Shown here one piece after another: positions 1-9,772 of a stretch of 64,000 nucleotides of DNA. Origin of the DNA: Anaeramoeba ignava (taxonomy: Eukaryota > Metamonada > Anaeramoebidae); assembly GCA_028826165.1 (NCBI GenBank), contig JAPDFW010000011.1:561001-625000 (forward strand), written 5' to 3'. Each line of letters begins with the position of its first letter. Positions within the stretch are counted from its first letter, which is position 1. A model generated the notes under the pieces. That model saw only the letters and a program-made list of their open reading frames with translations, was not told the DNA's origin and ran no database searches. Both the position numbers and the translations under genes were made by a program.

Positions 1-543
1 AAATAAAAATTATAAATTAAAATTATAAATAAAAATATAAATAAAATTATAAATAAAATTATAAATAAAATTATAAATAAAATTATAAATAAAATTATAA
101 ATAAAATTATAAATAAAATTATAAATTAAATTATAAATAAAATTATAAATAAAATTATAAATAAAATTATAAATAAAATTATAAATAAAATTATAAATAA
201 AATTATAAAAAAAAAAAAAAAAAATAAAAATAAAAATATAAAATAAAATTATAAATAAAAAAAATTATAAATAAAATTATAAATAAATTATAAATAAAAA
301 AAATTAAATTATAAATTAAATTATTAATAAAATTATAAATAAAATTATAAATAAAATTATAAATAAAATTATAAATTAAATTATAAATAAAATTATAAAT
401 AAAATTATAAATAAAATTATAAATAAAATTATAAATAAAATTATAAATAAAATTATAAATAAAATTATAAATTAAATTATAAATAAAATTATAAATAAAA
501 TTATAAATAAAATTATAATTCTTGGTTTTTTTTTATTTTTTAC
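1..543 (-). repeat. Microsatellite-filled intron of the CSN3 gene (partial)
   Basis: Near-pure repeat of the 12-mer ATAAATAAAATT on the plus strand, with one A-run near 210-225. Its right end is a GT donor on the minus strand directly after the second CSN3 exon, so I read it as the next intron. The acceptor lies beyond the left edge. The sense strand of the array holds no AG or GT dinucleotide. Confidence 0.75.
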
Positions 544-1594
544 TTGGTAAAGCTGCTCGATAATTGCGTGTATAAAGACAAACAAGCATAAAATGACTAT
601 GAGATGGTGTAATTAATTCAGGAACTGTTTGTAAAAGTGGAATTCCTTTTTGTAATGGATAAACTGCTCTTTGTGGAACTTTTAAATCAAAAGCTAATTG
701 TGTCATTCTAGTTAAGCAATTAGAATCTAAAATAAAAAAAAAAAAGTTAAAATTATAAATAAAATTATAAATAAAATTATAAATAAAATTATAAATAAAA
801 TTATAAATAAAATTATAAATTAAATTATAAATAAAATTATAAATAAAATTATAAATAAAATTATAAATAAAATTATAAATAAAATTATAAATAAAATTAT
901 AAATAAAATTATAAATAAAATTATAAATAAAATTATAAATAAAATTATAAATAAAATTATAAATAAAATTATAAATAAAATTATAAATTAAATTATAAAT
1001 AAAATTATAAATAAAGTTATAAATAAAAATATAAATTAAATTATAAATTAAATTATAAATTAAATTATAAATAAAATTATTAATAAAATTATAAATTTCC
1101 AAATAAATAAAATTATAAATAAAATTATAAATTAAATTATAAATAAAATTATAAATAAAATTATAAATAAAATTATAAATAAAATTATAAATAAAATTAT
1201 AAATTTCCAAATAAATTAAATTATAAATTTCCAAATAAATTAAAATTATAAATTTCCAAATAAATTAAATTATAAATTTCCAAATAAATAAAATTATAAA
1301 TTAAATACACCATTCAGGCATAATTTGAACTTGATTTTGAGTTGCACGAGGAATAAAACGTTCAAGTTGAACAAGATATTGTTCAGGATTTGTAGAACGA
1401 CTTTGGCCTTTCATTGAAAGTAAGAACATTTTACCAAGAGTATGCTTTGAATCCTCAAGTTGACCTATCATTCCATCAATAATTTGGAAATTCTTTAAAA
1501 CTTTGTCTTTTGATTCATTTAATGCTTTGCGAAGTTTATCTAAATCTTTTTGGTTTCCTGAAAGCTGAACAATTTGTTGAAGAAGTTTTTCCAT
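544..1594 (-). CDS. CSN3: COP9 signalosome subunit 3 (5' part, runs off left edge)
   Basis: Two exons are visible, 1594-1309 and 726-544, and the gene continues left of the window. The joined product gives about 156 N-terminal residues. Splicing GGT|GTATTT to TTTTAG|AT makes a tyrosine codon and reads IMPEWYSNCLTRMTQLAF, aligned with human CSN3 around IRYATDTFAGLCHQLTNAL. Exon 2 then has PQRAVYPLQKGI and a stretch ending AALP, matching PLRGIGILKQAI and the KPALPYL helix of CSN3. CSN3 is a PCI-type scaffold subunit of the COP9 signalosome, which removes NEDD8 from cullins. The PCI domain itself is outside the window. The start at 1594 is the first ATG after an A/T-rich leader. It is divergent from the topoisomerase-like gene. 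The alternative is another PCI protein, but the spacing of matches favours CSN3. Confidence 0.8.
727..1308 (-). repeat. CSN3 intron 1, (ATAAATAAAATT)n array
   Basis: This is the whole intron between CSN3 exons 1 and 2. It is built from the same 12-mer as the next intron, with interspersed AATTTCCAAATAAAT units at about 1095, 1200, 1230, 1255 and 1275. On the sense (minus) strand the array itself has no AG or GT, so the only splice dinucleotides lie at or very near its ends. The long ORF that can be read through it on the minus strand is only repeat translation. Confidence 0.85.
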
Positions 1595-1824
1595 TTTGTT
1601 TTTTGTTTTTTATTTATTTTGTTTATTTGTTTTTGTTTTTTAAAAATAAATGAGAACTGAAAAATGAAAAAAAAAAATGAAAAAAAAAATTATAAAAAAA
1701 ATAAATAAAAAGGAGAAAAAAAATAAAAACAAAAAATATAAAAAAGAGAAATTTTTTTTTTCTTCTTTCATTTTTATTAAATTAAATTAAAATTTAATAA
1801 TAATTAATTAATTAAATAAATTAA
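1595..1824. promoter_or_regulatory. Divergent promoter region, CSN3 / topoisomerase II-like
   Basis: The 230 bases between the two start codons read outward. The CSN3 side carries AAATGAAAAAAAAA repeats (TTCATTT on its sense strand) at about 1650-1690. The topoisomerase side carries CTTTCATTTTTATT at about 1765-1780, followed by an A/T leader. No TATA box can be told apart from the background. Confidence 0.45.
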
Positions 1825-4275
1825 ATGAGAAAATCTAGTTTAATTGATGCTAAATTTGCTGGAACAACTCAATCTCAAAATTGTACTTTAATTATCACTG
1901 AAGGAAATGCTATTCAATCACTTATTTTCTTTTCTCTAAATGAAAGCAACAAAGATTATTATGGAATTCTTTCTATAAGAGGAAAGATAATGAATATTCG
2001 TGGAGCTCGATCAGAAACTATTAAACAAAATGAGGAAATTCAATTAATAAAAAATTCATTAGGATTAAATTGGGAAAATATTGATTCACAATTAAATCAA
2101 CTTAGATATGGACATTTAATGATAATTAGTGATAGAGACTCAGACGGTTTTCATTTTACAGGTCTTATCATCAATTTTATTCATAAATTTTGGCCTTTTT
2201 TAATTAGAATTCCTGGTTTTTTATTGAGGTTTAATTGTCCAATAGCAAAATCTGTTTTTAATCAAGAAATCAAATATTTTTTTGGATTTCAACAATTGAA
2301 TCAATGGAAAAACCAAATCACTAATGAGAATGAATGGAAAATCAAATATTATCCAAGCGTAACCTCATTTACAATCTCAGAAATGAAAGAATATTTGGAA
2401 AAAATCCCTAAATTTTATCAAGAATTTATTTTTTCAAATGAAAAAGATATGGATTTAATTGACTTGTTATTTAATCCTAAAAGATCAACTGAAAGAATAG
2501 AATGGATATCAAAGCAAACTATCAATACACCAATGAATTGGAATTTACCTGCTTTGAAATACTCAACTTTTTTCAATGAAGAAATGTTTTTTTATATCCA
2601 AAACGATTTTCAACGTGCAATTCCTTCAATGGTAGATGGTCTCAAAGTAAACAAGAGAAAAGTTCTTTTCACTTGTTTGAAAAATGATTTCACGTCAGAA
2701 ATTAAACTCCAGCATCTATCAGCAGCAGTATTGATAAACACAAACTTCCCTTATGGAGAATATTCTCTATCAGCAACAATCACTTCATTAGCACAGGATT
2801 GCATTGGTTCAAATAATATCCCATTACTTCTCCCATTAGGCCAATTTGGCACCATTTTATATTCTGGAAATGATTCAGGAAATTTTCATCATTTATCTAC
2901 AAAATTATCTCCAATAACTCGCTTTATTTTCAGAAAAGAAGACGATCCACTTTTAGAATATATCGATGATTTTGGCATGAAAATTGAACCCAAAGTATAT
3001 TATCCTATTATTCCTCTTGTTTTGGTGAATGGAGTTGAAGGGATCAGTATTGGAGTATCAACAAGAATACTTCCATATAATCCTCGTGATATTGCTGAGA
3101 ATTTAAAAAGGAAAATACAAGGAAAGGAATTGTTCCGAATGAAACCATGGATTAGAGGGTTTCGTGGAATAACTGATTTGGATATTGGCGAAGCAACAAA
3201 GGATTCTAATTATGATCTTGGTAAATGTTTTTTAAAAGGTGTTTGGGAGAAATTGGATGATACTCATTTACAAATAACTGAAATACCTTTATATTCACGA
3301 TATTCTTCAATAATGAAATATCGCGAATTCTTAAATTCTTTACTTCCTGAACAAGGCAAAAATTTAATTCTTGATTTCAAAGAAAATCATACTCAAGAAT
3401 CAATTTGTTTCACAATTTCTCTTTTACCTCAACAAATGGAATTTATTGAGCAAATTGGAGTTGAATCTGTTTTTCAACTTGAATCAAAAATTAGTCTTAA
3501 TAATATAAATTTACTTGATGAAAATGAAAAAGTAAAACAATATTCAACTCCTGAGCAAGTTATTGAAGATTTTTATAATTTTAGAAGAAAGATTTATATT
3601 TTGAGAAAAGAATATATTCTTAATAAATTGAAGAATGAGCTTTCAAATCAAATTGAAAATGAAAATCAAAATCAAAATCAAATTCAAAATCAAATTCAAA
3701 ATCAAAATCAAAATGAAATTGAAAATCAAAATCAAAATCAAATTGAAATAGAAAATCAAATTGAAAATCTAAATCAAAATCAAAATCAAAATCAAAATCA
3801 AAATCAAAATCAAAATCAAAATCAAAATCAAAATCAAAATCAAATTGAAATGAAAATCAAAATCAAAATCAAAATCAAATAGCAAAATCAAATTCAAAAT
3901 CAAAATCAAAATCAAAATCAAAATCAAAATCAAAATCAAAATCAAATTCAAAATCAAAATCAAAATCAAAATCAAATTCAAATTCAAAATCAAAATCAAA
4001 TTGAAATAGAAAATCAAAATCAAAATCAAAATCAAAATCAAAATCAAAATCAAATTCAAAATCAAAATCAAAATCAAATTGAAATAGAAAATCAAATTCA
4101 AAATCAAAATCAAAATCAAAATCAAAATCAAATTGAAATAGAAAATCAAAATCAAATTCAAAATCAAAATCAAATTCAAAAACAAATTCAATTAATTCAA
4201 GAAACTTCTATTGAAACAATTTGGGAAAATGAAATTAATGAATTTCTTTTTGAATTAAAAAAATTAAACATTTAA
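1825..4275 (+). CDS. Topoisomerase II-like protein lacking ATPase domain and cleavage tyrosine
   Basis: Clear homologue of the TOPRIM and breakage-reunion core of eukaryotic topoisomerase II. TOPRIM, residues about 20-125: TLIITEG (E26), [10 protein letters not shown] and SDRDSDG (D103, D105, D107), so the metal-binding acids are kept although EGDSA has become EGNAI. Winged-helix and tower region: [35 protein letters not shown] and [13 protein letters not shown]. The family's Pro-Arg-Tyr cleavage motif is Phe-His-His here (2884-2892), the YHHGE motif is FPYGE, and KYYKGLGT is KYYPSVTS. The N-terminal GHKL ATPase and transducer domains are absent: the start codon lies just before TOPRIM. From 3646 the C-terminal tower is replaced by a Q/N array. 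One TAG (3880-3882) interrupts it, but the same frame continues to 4275 and ends [20 protein letters not shown], like the usual KTPSDLWKEDLATFIEELE end. As read, the protein stops at residue 685. Active strand passage is unlikely. Confidence 0.85.
3646..4194 (+). repeat. In-gene CAAAAT array coding Q/N/E/I
   Basis: Hexamer CAAAAT with CAAATT, GAAAAT and GAAATAGAAAAT variants. It reads Gln-Asn, Gln-Ile and Glu-Asn in the main frame. A one-base loss near 3847 moves the frame to Lys-Ile for about ten codons, then TAG at 3880-3882. The codon after TAG is again CAA in the original phase. Confidence 0.9.
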
Positions 4276-4341
4276 AATTTTTTTTTTTCATTTTTTTCCT
4301 TTCATTTCTCTTTTTTTTTTATTCATTTCTTATAAAATAAA

Positions 4342-6025
4342 ATGAATTTCGTTTATTATCCAATTTCAGGTTTTTATAAAATAGAGAAACTTCCTAAAAT
4401 TAAAGATAAAGATAAAGAATTACCAAAAGATTCAGAAATAACACTTGATGATGATTCTGAAATGAAAGAAATTGATTTTGAAAAAGAAAGTGAAAATGAA
4501 AATTTTTCTTTTAATTTACCAGATGAAAGTAAAACTAAAAATAAGAACAAAAATAACTGAAAAAAAAAAAAGATTATACATTTATAATTCAAAAATTATT
4601 TAAATCAATAAAAAGTTCTTATGAAAATTTTCAAGTATTTAGATTTTCCTTATCAACTTGGAATTTGTTCTTGTGTAAATAAACAATTCCATAAAATAAG
4701 TGAATCAAATTATTTATGGAAAAGAATGATCAAAAAACATGCAATAATTTTAGATTTTCATAAGCTTTTTTTTCCTTATCAATATTCAATAAATCCAAGT
4801 TTTGATAGTAAATTCAATTCAAAAAATTCGAAAATTTTCAAAATAAATCAAAAATTAATTCTACTTTTTTTTTTTGGTTCTTTATGAATTCTCTTTTATA
4901 GCAAGATTTGGATTAGTTGATTATCTATTAAAAAAAAAAGAAGCAAAAACAACCCTTTTCGATTTTGATCAACCATCACCTTATGACTTTTTCACAAAAC
5001 AATATTACAGAGAAAATGAAGAATCTCTTGATTATTATGAAGTAGAATTAGTATCTCGACCACTTCAAAGTAATCATACAGATGAAGAAATAAGGAAAGT
5101 CTTGAAACATCCCAAAAATTTCTTTTTATCACAACGCCAAAAAGTTTATCAAGCAATTCAACTTCAAAAAAAGGATAATCAAATGGAAAAAAGCAAACAA
5201 AAAGTATCCTCAGCTTCAGGTGTTTTATTTAATCCAATAATAAGATTAATTCTTTATATTCTCGCATTTCCTTTAACAATGTATTTGACAATTTTCAAAG
5301 CGGATAATAAATTGGATATTCCTTGGATTGCTTGTTTTTGTCCGTTTTTTTTTGTGATTTTCTGTTTTACGTTGATAGCAATCCCTTTAACTTGTTATAT
5401 GACAAAAGTAAGCAGAAGATATTATGAAGCTTATTTATTTGCTTTTTTTCTCGTCTTCATTTTGCTCTTTGTTATTCTTCTTGGACTTAAATTGGACAAA
5501 AAGCCAGAAATGCCTTTAATTGTTGCTTCAATTCCAATGTTTTTACTTGCAATATTTTTAATTATTTTTACAATTCTTCACCACAAACACAATTCCAAAT
5601 CAAGAGATGATTATGAGATTCGAACAGATTTCCATTTTATGGTCTATTTACCAATAATATTCTCAACAATATCAATATCTCTCCTTCTAATTTCTGTTTA
5701 TACTGATTTTGAAAAAAGTGAGAACTTTTTATATGCCGGATTAATTGTTTTAATGGTTTTTGACTTTCTTCCCATGTTATTGGCAATTTATAGATATCCA
5801 AAATACAAAAGAAATAGTTTAGATCCCCCTTATTTTTGGTCTCAAATTTTAATGTTAAGTTTGACATTTCCTTCTTTTTTAACTGAATTGTTCATCTATT
5901 TAAAATTGAACAACACAATTTCTTCAAAATTTGTTTTGATTTCAATTCCAATTCAAATTCCTTCTATAATTATTTTTATTGCAATGTTAGCTGATTCAAT
6001 GAAAGAATTAAAATATTCTTGTTAA
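4342..6025 (+). CDS. F-box protein with eight-segment TMEM185-like membrane domain
   Basis: Three exons, 4342-4528, 4616-4807 and 4902-6025, join in phase to about 500 residues. The first splice creates the F-box: LPDE + ILMKIFKYLDFPYQLG, followed by CSCVNKQFHKISESNYLWKRMI, the usual leucine/cysteine/tryptophan pattern. The third exon has a soluble, charged part and then eight hydrophobic stretches of 17-25 residues. Several repeat the pattern FKADNKLDIPWIACFCP, GLKLDKKPEMPLIVASIP, YLKLNNTISSKFVLISIP, which resembles the LRLDGIIQWSYWAVFAP repeats of TMEM185 (transmembrane Fragile-X-F family). F-box proteins recruit substrates to SCF ubiquitin ligases; a membrane anchor would place such a ligase on a membrane. 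That role is inferred. The F-box is well supported, the TMEM185 relation moderately. The leader before 4342 holds repeated TTTCATTT. Confidence 0.75.
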
Positions 6026-6180
6026 TTTTCTTTGATTTTTCCTTTCACATTTTTTTTAATTAATTAATTTAAATAAAATTTAATTATTAAAAAATCTTGT
6101 TAATGTCAAAAAAAAAAACACAAAAAAAGAGGAATAAAAAATTTTTTTTTTTGGATCATTTTTATTTTTATTTTTATTTT

Positions 6181-6447
6181 ATGCAAAAATTAAAAAATTC
6201 TTTTCAAAAATTTGTTCAATCATGTAAAGAACCAAATTTATTTTCAAATGAAAATATAAGTAAGTAAGAAAACTTAAAAAATATTTTAAGTGGAATTGAT
6301 GATGTTTTGATTCAAGATAAAAAAGAAGAGATTTTACAATCATTTAATTCAATATCAACTGAAAAAATCTTAAAAGATAATTGTCTTAATCTTAAATTTA
6401 TTCCTTTTGATACTTCTGAATTAGATTTTGAAAGAGGATTTTTTTAA
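6181..6447 (+). CDS. Small protein of unknown function, one very short intron
   Basis: Exons 6181-6263 and 6291-6447 join in phase to 79 residues, beginning MQKLKNSFQKFVQSCKEP and ending TSELDFERGFF. The proposed intron is only 27 bases (GTAAGAAAAC...TTTTAAG). Without it the first frame stops at once in GTAAGTAAG. The protein is hydrophilic, with no signal peptide, membrane segment or motif I recognise. The start is preceded by TCATTTTTATTTTTA as in the other genes, and an A/T-rich gap follows before the transporter gene. It is too short to be in long-ORF lists. A pseudogene fragment is possible. Confidence 0.5.
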
Positions 6448-6512
6448 TAAAAAAAAATTTAAAAAAATCAAAAAATTTTAAAATCATTTTTTTTCTTTTT
6501 TCTTTTTAAAAA

Positions 6513-8698
6513 ATGAAGCAAAAATTTATGCCAAAATCTGTTTCTTTTATTTTAATTTGTATTTTTGGAACAGCAACAGTTTGTCTTTCAAAAGCTTCTT
6601 TTCAGTTTTCTTCTAAAGGAACAAATAGCGAACATAAATTTGAAAAACCTTGGTTTATTTTTAAAATTCATTTATAAAATTAAAATTCATTTATAAAATT
6701 AAAATTCATTTATAAAATTAAAATTCATTTATAAAATTAAAATTCATTTATAAAATTAAAATTAAAATCTAAATTAAAATTCATTTATAAAATTAAAATT
6801 AAAATTAAAATTAAAATTAGGAGTTTAACTGATTTGGTTTTTTTAAGTTCAATTTTCTTGTTATTAATTGATAAAATTGGAAAATGTTGTGATAAAAAAA
6901 ATCAAAATTATCAACAATTACCAATTTATCGCAATCAAAAACAATGGAAAATTTTTCTTTATGTTATTGTTCCTTCAATTTTTGATTTAATTTCGAAAAT
7001 TTTCTTATTTGTAGCTTTAATTGATCGTAAAAAATAATTTAGAAATTAATTTAGAAATTAAAATCAATTTAGAAATTAATTTAGAAATTAAAAATTGGAA
7101 TAGGAATGAATTTAGAAATCAATTTAGAAATTAAAATCAATTTAGAAATCAATTTAGAAATCAATTTAGAAATCAATTTAAAAATGAATTTAAAAATTAA
7201 AATCAATTTAGAAATCAATTTAGAAATTAAAAATTGAATGAAATTAATTTAGAAATCAATTTTAGAAATTAAAATCAATTTAGAAATTAAAAATTGGAAT
7301 GAAATTAATTTAAAAATCAATTTAGAAATCAATTTAGAAATCAATTTAGAAATTAATTTAGAAATCAATTTAGAAATCAAAATCAATTTAGAAATCAATT
7401 TAAAAATTAAAATCAATTTATAAATCAATTTATAAATTAAAAATTGGAATGAAATCAATTTAGAAATTAGAAATTGGAATGAAATCAAATTAAAAATTAA
7501 TTTAAAACAAAATTAATTTAAAACAAAAAAAAAAACAAAAAAAGTTCCTGCTGGCATTTGGCAAATTTATCGAAGTTCTATTATTATTTTCTCTGGGATT
7601 TTTAGTCTATTTTTTCTTAATAGAAAATTTTATATTTTTAATTGGGTTGGTATCTTATTTATTATTTTTGGATTGCTTATCTCATTATTCTCAGAATATA
7701 TGAAATCAGAAAGTGTAAAAAAAATGCATTTAAATTTTTACTTTTTTAAATTAGAAAAATTAAAATTAACTTATAATAAAATTATTAAATTATCTATAGG
7801 ATAAAAATTCTAAATTAGTTGGTGTTATATATGTTCTAATTGCGTAAAAAAATCAATCAAAAAAAAAATTATATAATTTTAACTTCCAAAATTAATTTTT
7901 TTATAAAAAAAAAATCAACTTTAACTTTTATAAAGTCAATTCTTTTTATCAATTCAATCCATTCTTGAAAATCATTTATATCAAAGAATTTATATTTCTA
8001 AAATGAGGATTTCAGGATTACAAGGATTATTTTCTTTTATTTTAACTTCAGCAATAATTTCGTATTTATAAATATTATTACATTTCCAAAAAGTTCTATT
8101 TTTTTTAATTTGAAACCAAAAAAATTATAAATTATGAATTAGAATTATTTATTTTGCTATTGGAACAGAAAATAATGGACCTAAAGAAGATATAGTTGAT
8201 ACATTTCATATGTTAAAAAATAATCATAATTTACTTTATGTTGTTATTATTTTTTTCGTTACTTCTCTTTTTTATCAATTTTCTTCAATTCATGGTTTGA
8301 TTATTTTAAAAAATTTTTTTCAATTAAAAATTTTTATCCGATTTTTATTTTTAATATATTTTTAATATATTTTTAATATATTTATTTGTTTTTTTTTTAG
8401 GTTCTCTTTCTCGTTCTTCAAGAATGATTGCCTTAGCTGAATGTATAAGAATTATTTTAATTTGGGTTTTGGATTTAATTATTCATTATTTTTGGAGTGA
8501 TTCTTTTGGAGTTGAATGGAAATCAACTTATTCTTATTTACAATTAGTAATATTTTAATTTAATTTTAATTTTAATTTAAATTTAATTTTAATTTAATTT
8601 TTAATTAGGTTGGAATGATTCTTTTAATTTTTGGTATTTTCCTTTATTATTCGATTATAAAATTTTCTTGCTTTTTATATCCCAAAATTTTGGTTTAA
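6513..8698 (+). CDS. SLC35F6/CRT-like multi-pass transporter of the drug/metabolite superfamily
   Basis: Eight exons join in phase to 357 residues: 6513-6652, 6821-7026, 7545-7714, 7800-7843, 7936-8061, 8143-8294, 8401-8546, 8609-8698. The size is close to human SLC35F6 (371). Matches run along the whole chain: FGTATVCLSKASFQF at TM1; PSIFDLISKIFLFVALIDLP then AGIWQIYRSSIIIFSG, like PALCDMTATSLMYVAL and SASSFQMLRGAVIIFTG; VGVIYVLIAQFFLSIQ; RISGLQGLFSFIL; SIHGSLSRSSRMIALAE; and a final helix VGMILLIFGIFLYYSI. Some ten TM segments are expected. SLC35F6 sits in lysosomal or mitochondrial membranes in animals; the substrate is uncertain. Oddities: about ten residues expected just after KPW (exon 1/2 border) are missing, and that intron is pure repeat. 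The second intron is rich in TTTAG. Confidence 0.85.
7027..7544 (+). repeat. SLC35F6-like intron 2, (AATCAATTTAGA)n array
   Basis: Intron between exons ending GAT C and starting TT CCT. It is filled with AATTTAGAAATC/AATTTAGAAATTAA units, with some AAAATTGGAATGAAAT blocks. Unlike the other intron arrays here, it carries dozens of TTTAG trinucleotide acceptor look-alikes on the sense strand. Confidence 0.85.
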
Positions 8699-8845
8699 AA
8701 AAATATATTTTTTTTTGATTGGGAAAAGTAAATTTTTTCCTCCAATTTTTAACGAAAAAGAAAAAAAAAAAACAATAAAAAGATAAAAGAAAAAACTTGG
8801 AATTGTTTTAATTAGCTTATCTTCTTTTTTAATTTGATTTGATTT

Positions 8846-9772
8846 TAATTTTGTTTTTTAATATCTTCTTCTTTTTTAATATCAGTTTCATTTAATTCAT
8901 CTTTTTTAATATCTTCTTCTTTTTTAATATCTGTTTCATTTAATTCATCTTCTTTTTTAATATCTGTTTCATTTAATTCATCTTTTTTAATATCAGTTTG
9001 ATTTAATTCATCTTTTTTAATATCTTTTTGATTTAATTCATCTTTTTTAATATCTTCTTCTTTTTTAATATCTGTTTCATTTAACTCATCTTCTTTTTTA
9101 ATATCTGTTTGATTTAATTCATCTTTTTTAATATCTGTTTCATTTAATTCATCTTCTTTTTAATATCTTCTTCTTTTTTAATATCAGTTTCATTTAATTC
9201 ATCTTTTTTAATATCTGTTTCATTTAATTCATCTTTTTTAATATCTGTTTCATTTAATTCTTCTTTTTAATATCTGTTTCATTTAATTCTTCTTTTTAAT
9301 AAGTATCTTCTTTTTAATATCTCTGTTTCATTTAATTCATCTTTTTTCAGTTTCATTTAATTCATCTTTTTTAATATCTGTTTCATTTAATTCATCTTTT
9401 TAATATCTTCTTGTTTTTAATATCAGTTTCTTTTTAATATCTGTTTCTTTTTAATTCTTTTTTAATATCTGTTTCATTTAAATTCTTCTTTTTTTTTTAA
9501 TATCTTTTCATTTAATTCTTCTTTTTTAATATCTGTTTGATTTAATTCATCTTTTTTAATATCTGTTTCATTTAATTCATCTTTTTTAATATCTGTTTCA
9601 TTTAATTCATCTTCTTTTTTAATATCTGTTTCATTTAATTCATCTTTTTTAATATCAGTTTCATTTAATTCATCTTTTTTAATATCTGTTTTATTTAATT
9701 CATCTTTTTTAATATCTTCTTCTTTTTTAATATCAGTTTCATTTAATTCTTCTTTTTTAATATCTGTTTCAT
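8846..9772 (-). repeat. 30-bp minisatellite, decayed DELNETDIKK-coding array
   Basis: On the minus strand the unit is GATGAATTAAATGAAACAGA plus TATTAAAAAA, coding DELNETDIKK. It is mixed with 18-bp KKEEDI and 33-bp variants, all multiples of three, over about 0.9 kb downstream of the PP6R stop. A missing A at about 9783-9788 puts the gene's own frame out of step with the array. Further one- and two-base losses cluster at 9160-9500, including T-runs of 5 or 10 where 6 is normal. If the frame were intact the array would run to a TAA near 8844. The 3' end of the PP6R gene has either been cut off by an indel or been misassembled. Confidence 0.85.

Noticed and set aside
533..1234. Minus-strand ORF with a long IYNFIYNFIYN N-terminus
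   Set aside because: The IYNF part is the CSN3 intron array read through. Only the last 60 or so residues are the second exon.
3880..3882. Alternative genetic code with TAG read as glutamine
   Set aside because: The VPS9-domain gene ends in TAG at 52459-52461, TAA and TGA end other conserved genes, and conserved blocks contain no internal stops.
3769..4191. Minus-strand ORF of repeated LILILN/FYFNL opposite the topoisomerase-like gene
   Set aside because: Pure antisense translation of the CAAAAT repeat.
8846..9772. Separate minus-strand gene made of DELNETDIKK repeats
   Set aside because: The array has many one-base slips, no start codon context and no unique flanks. It is the tail of the PP6R gene.
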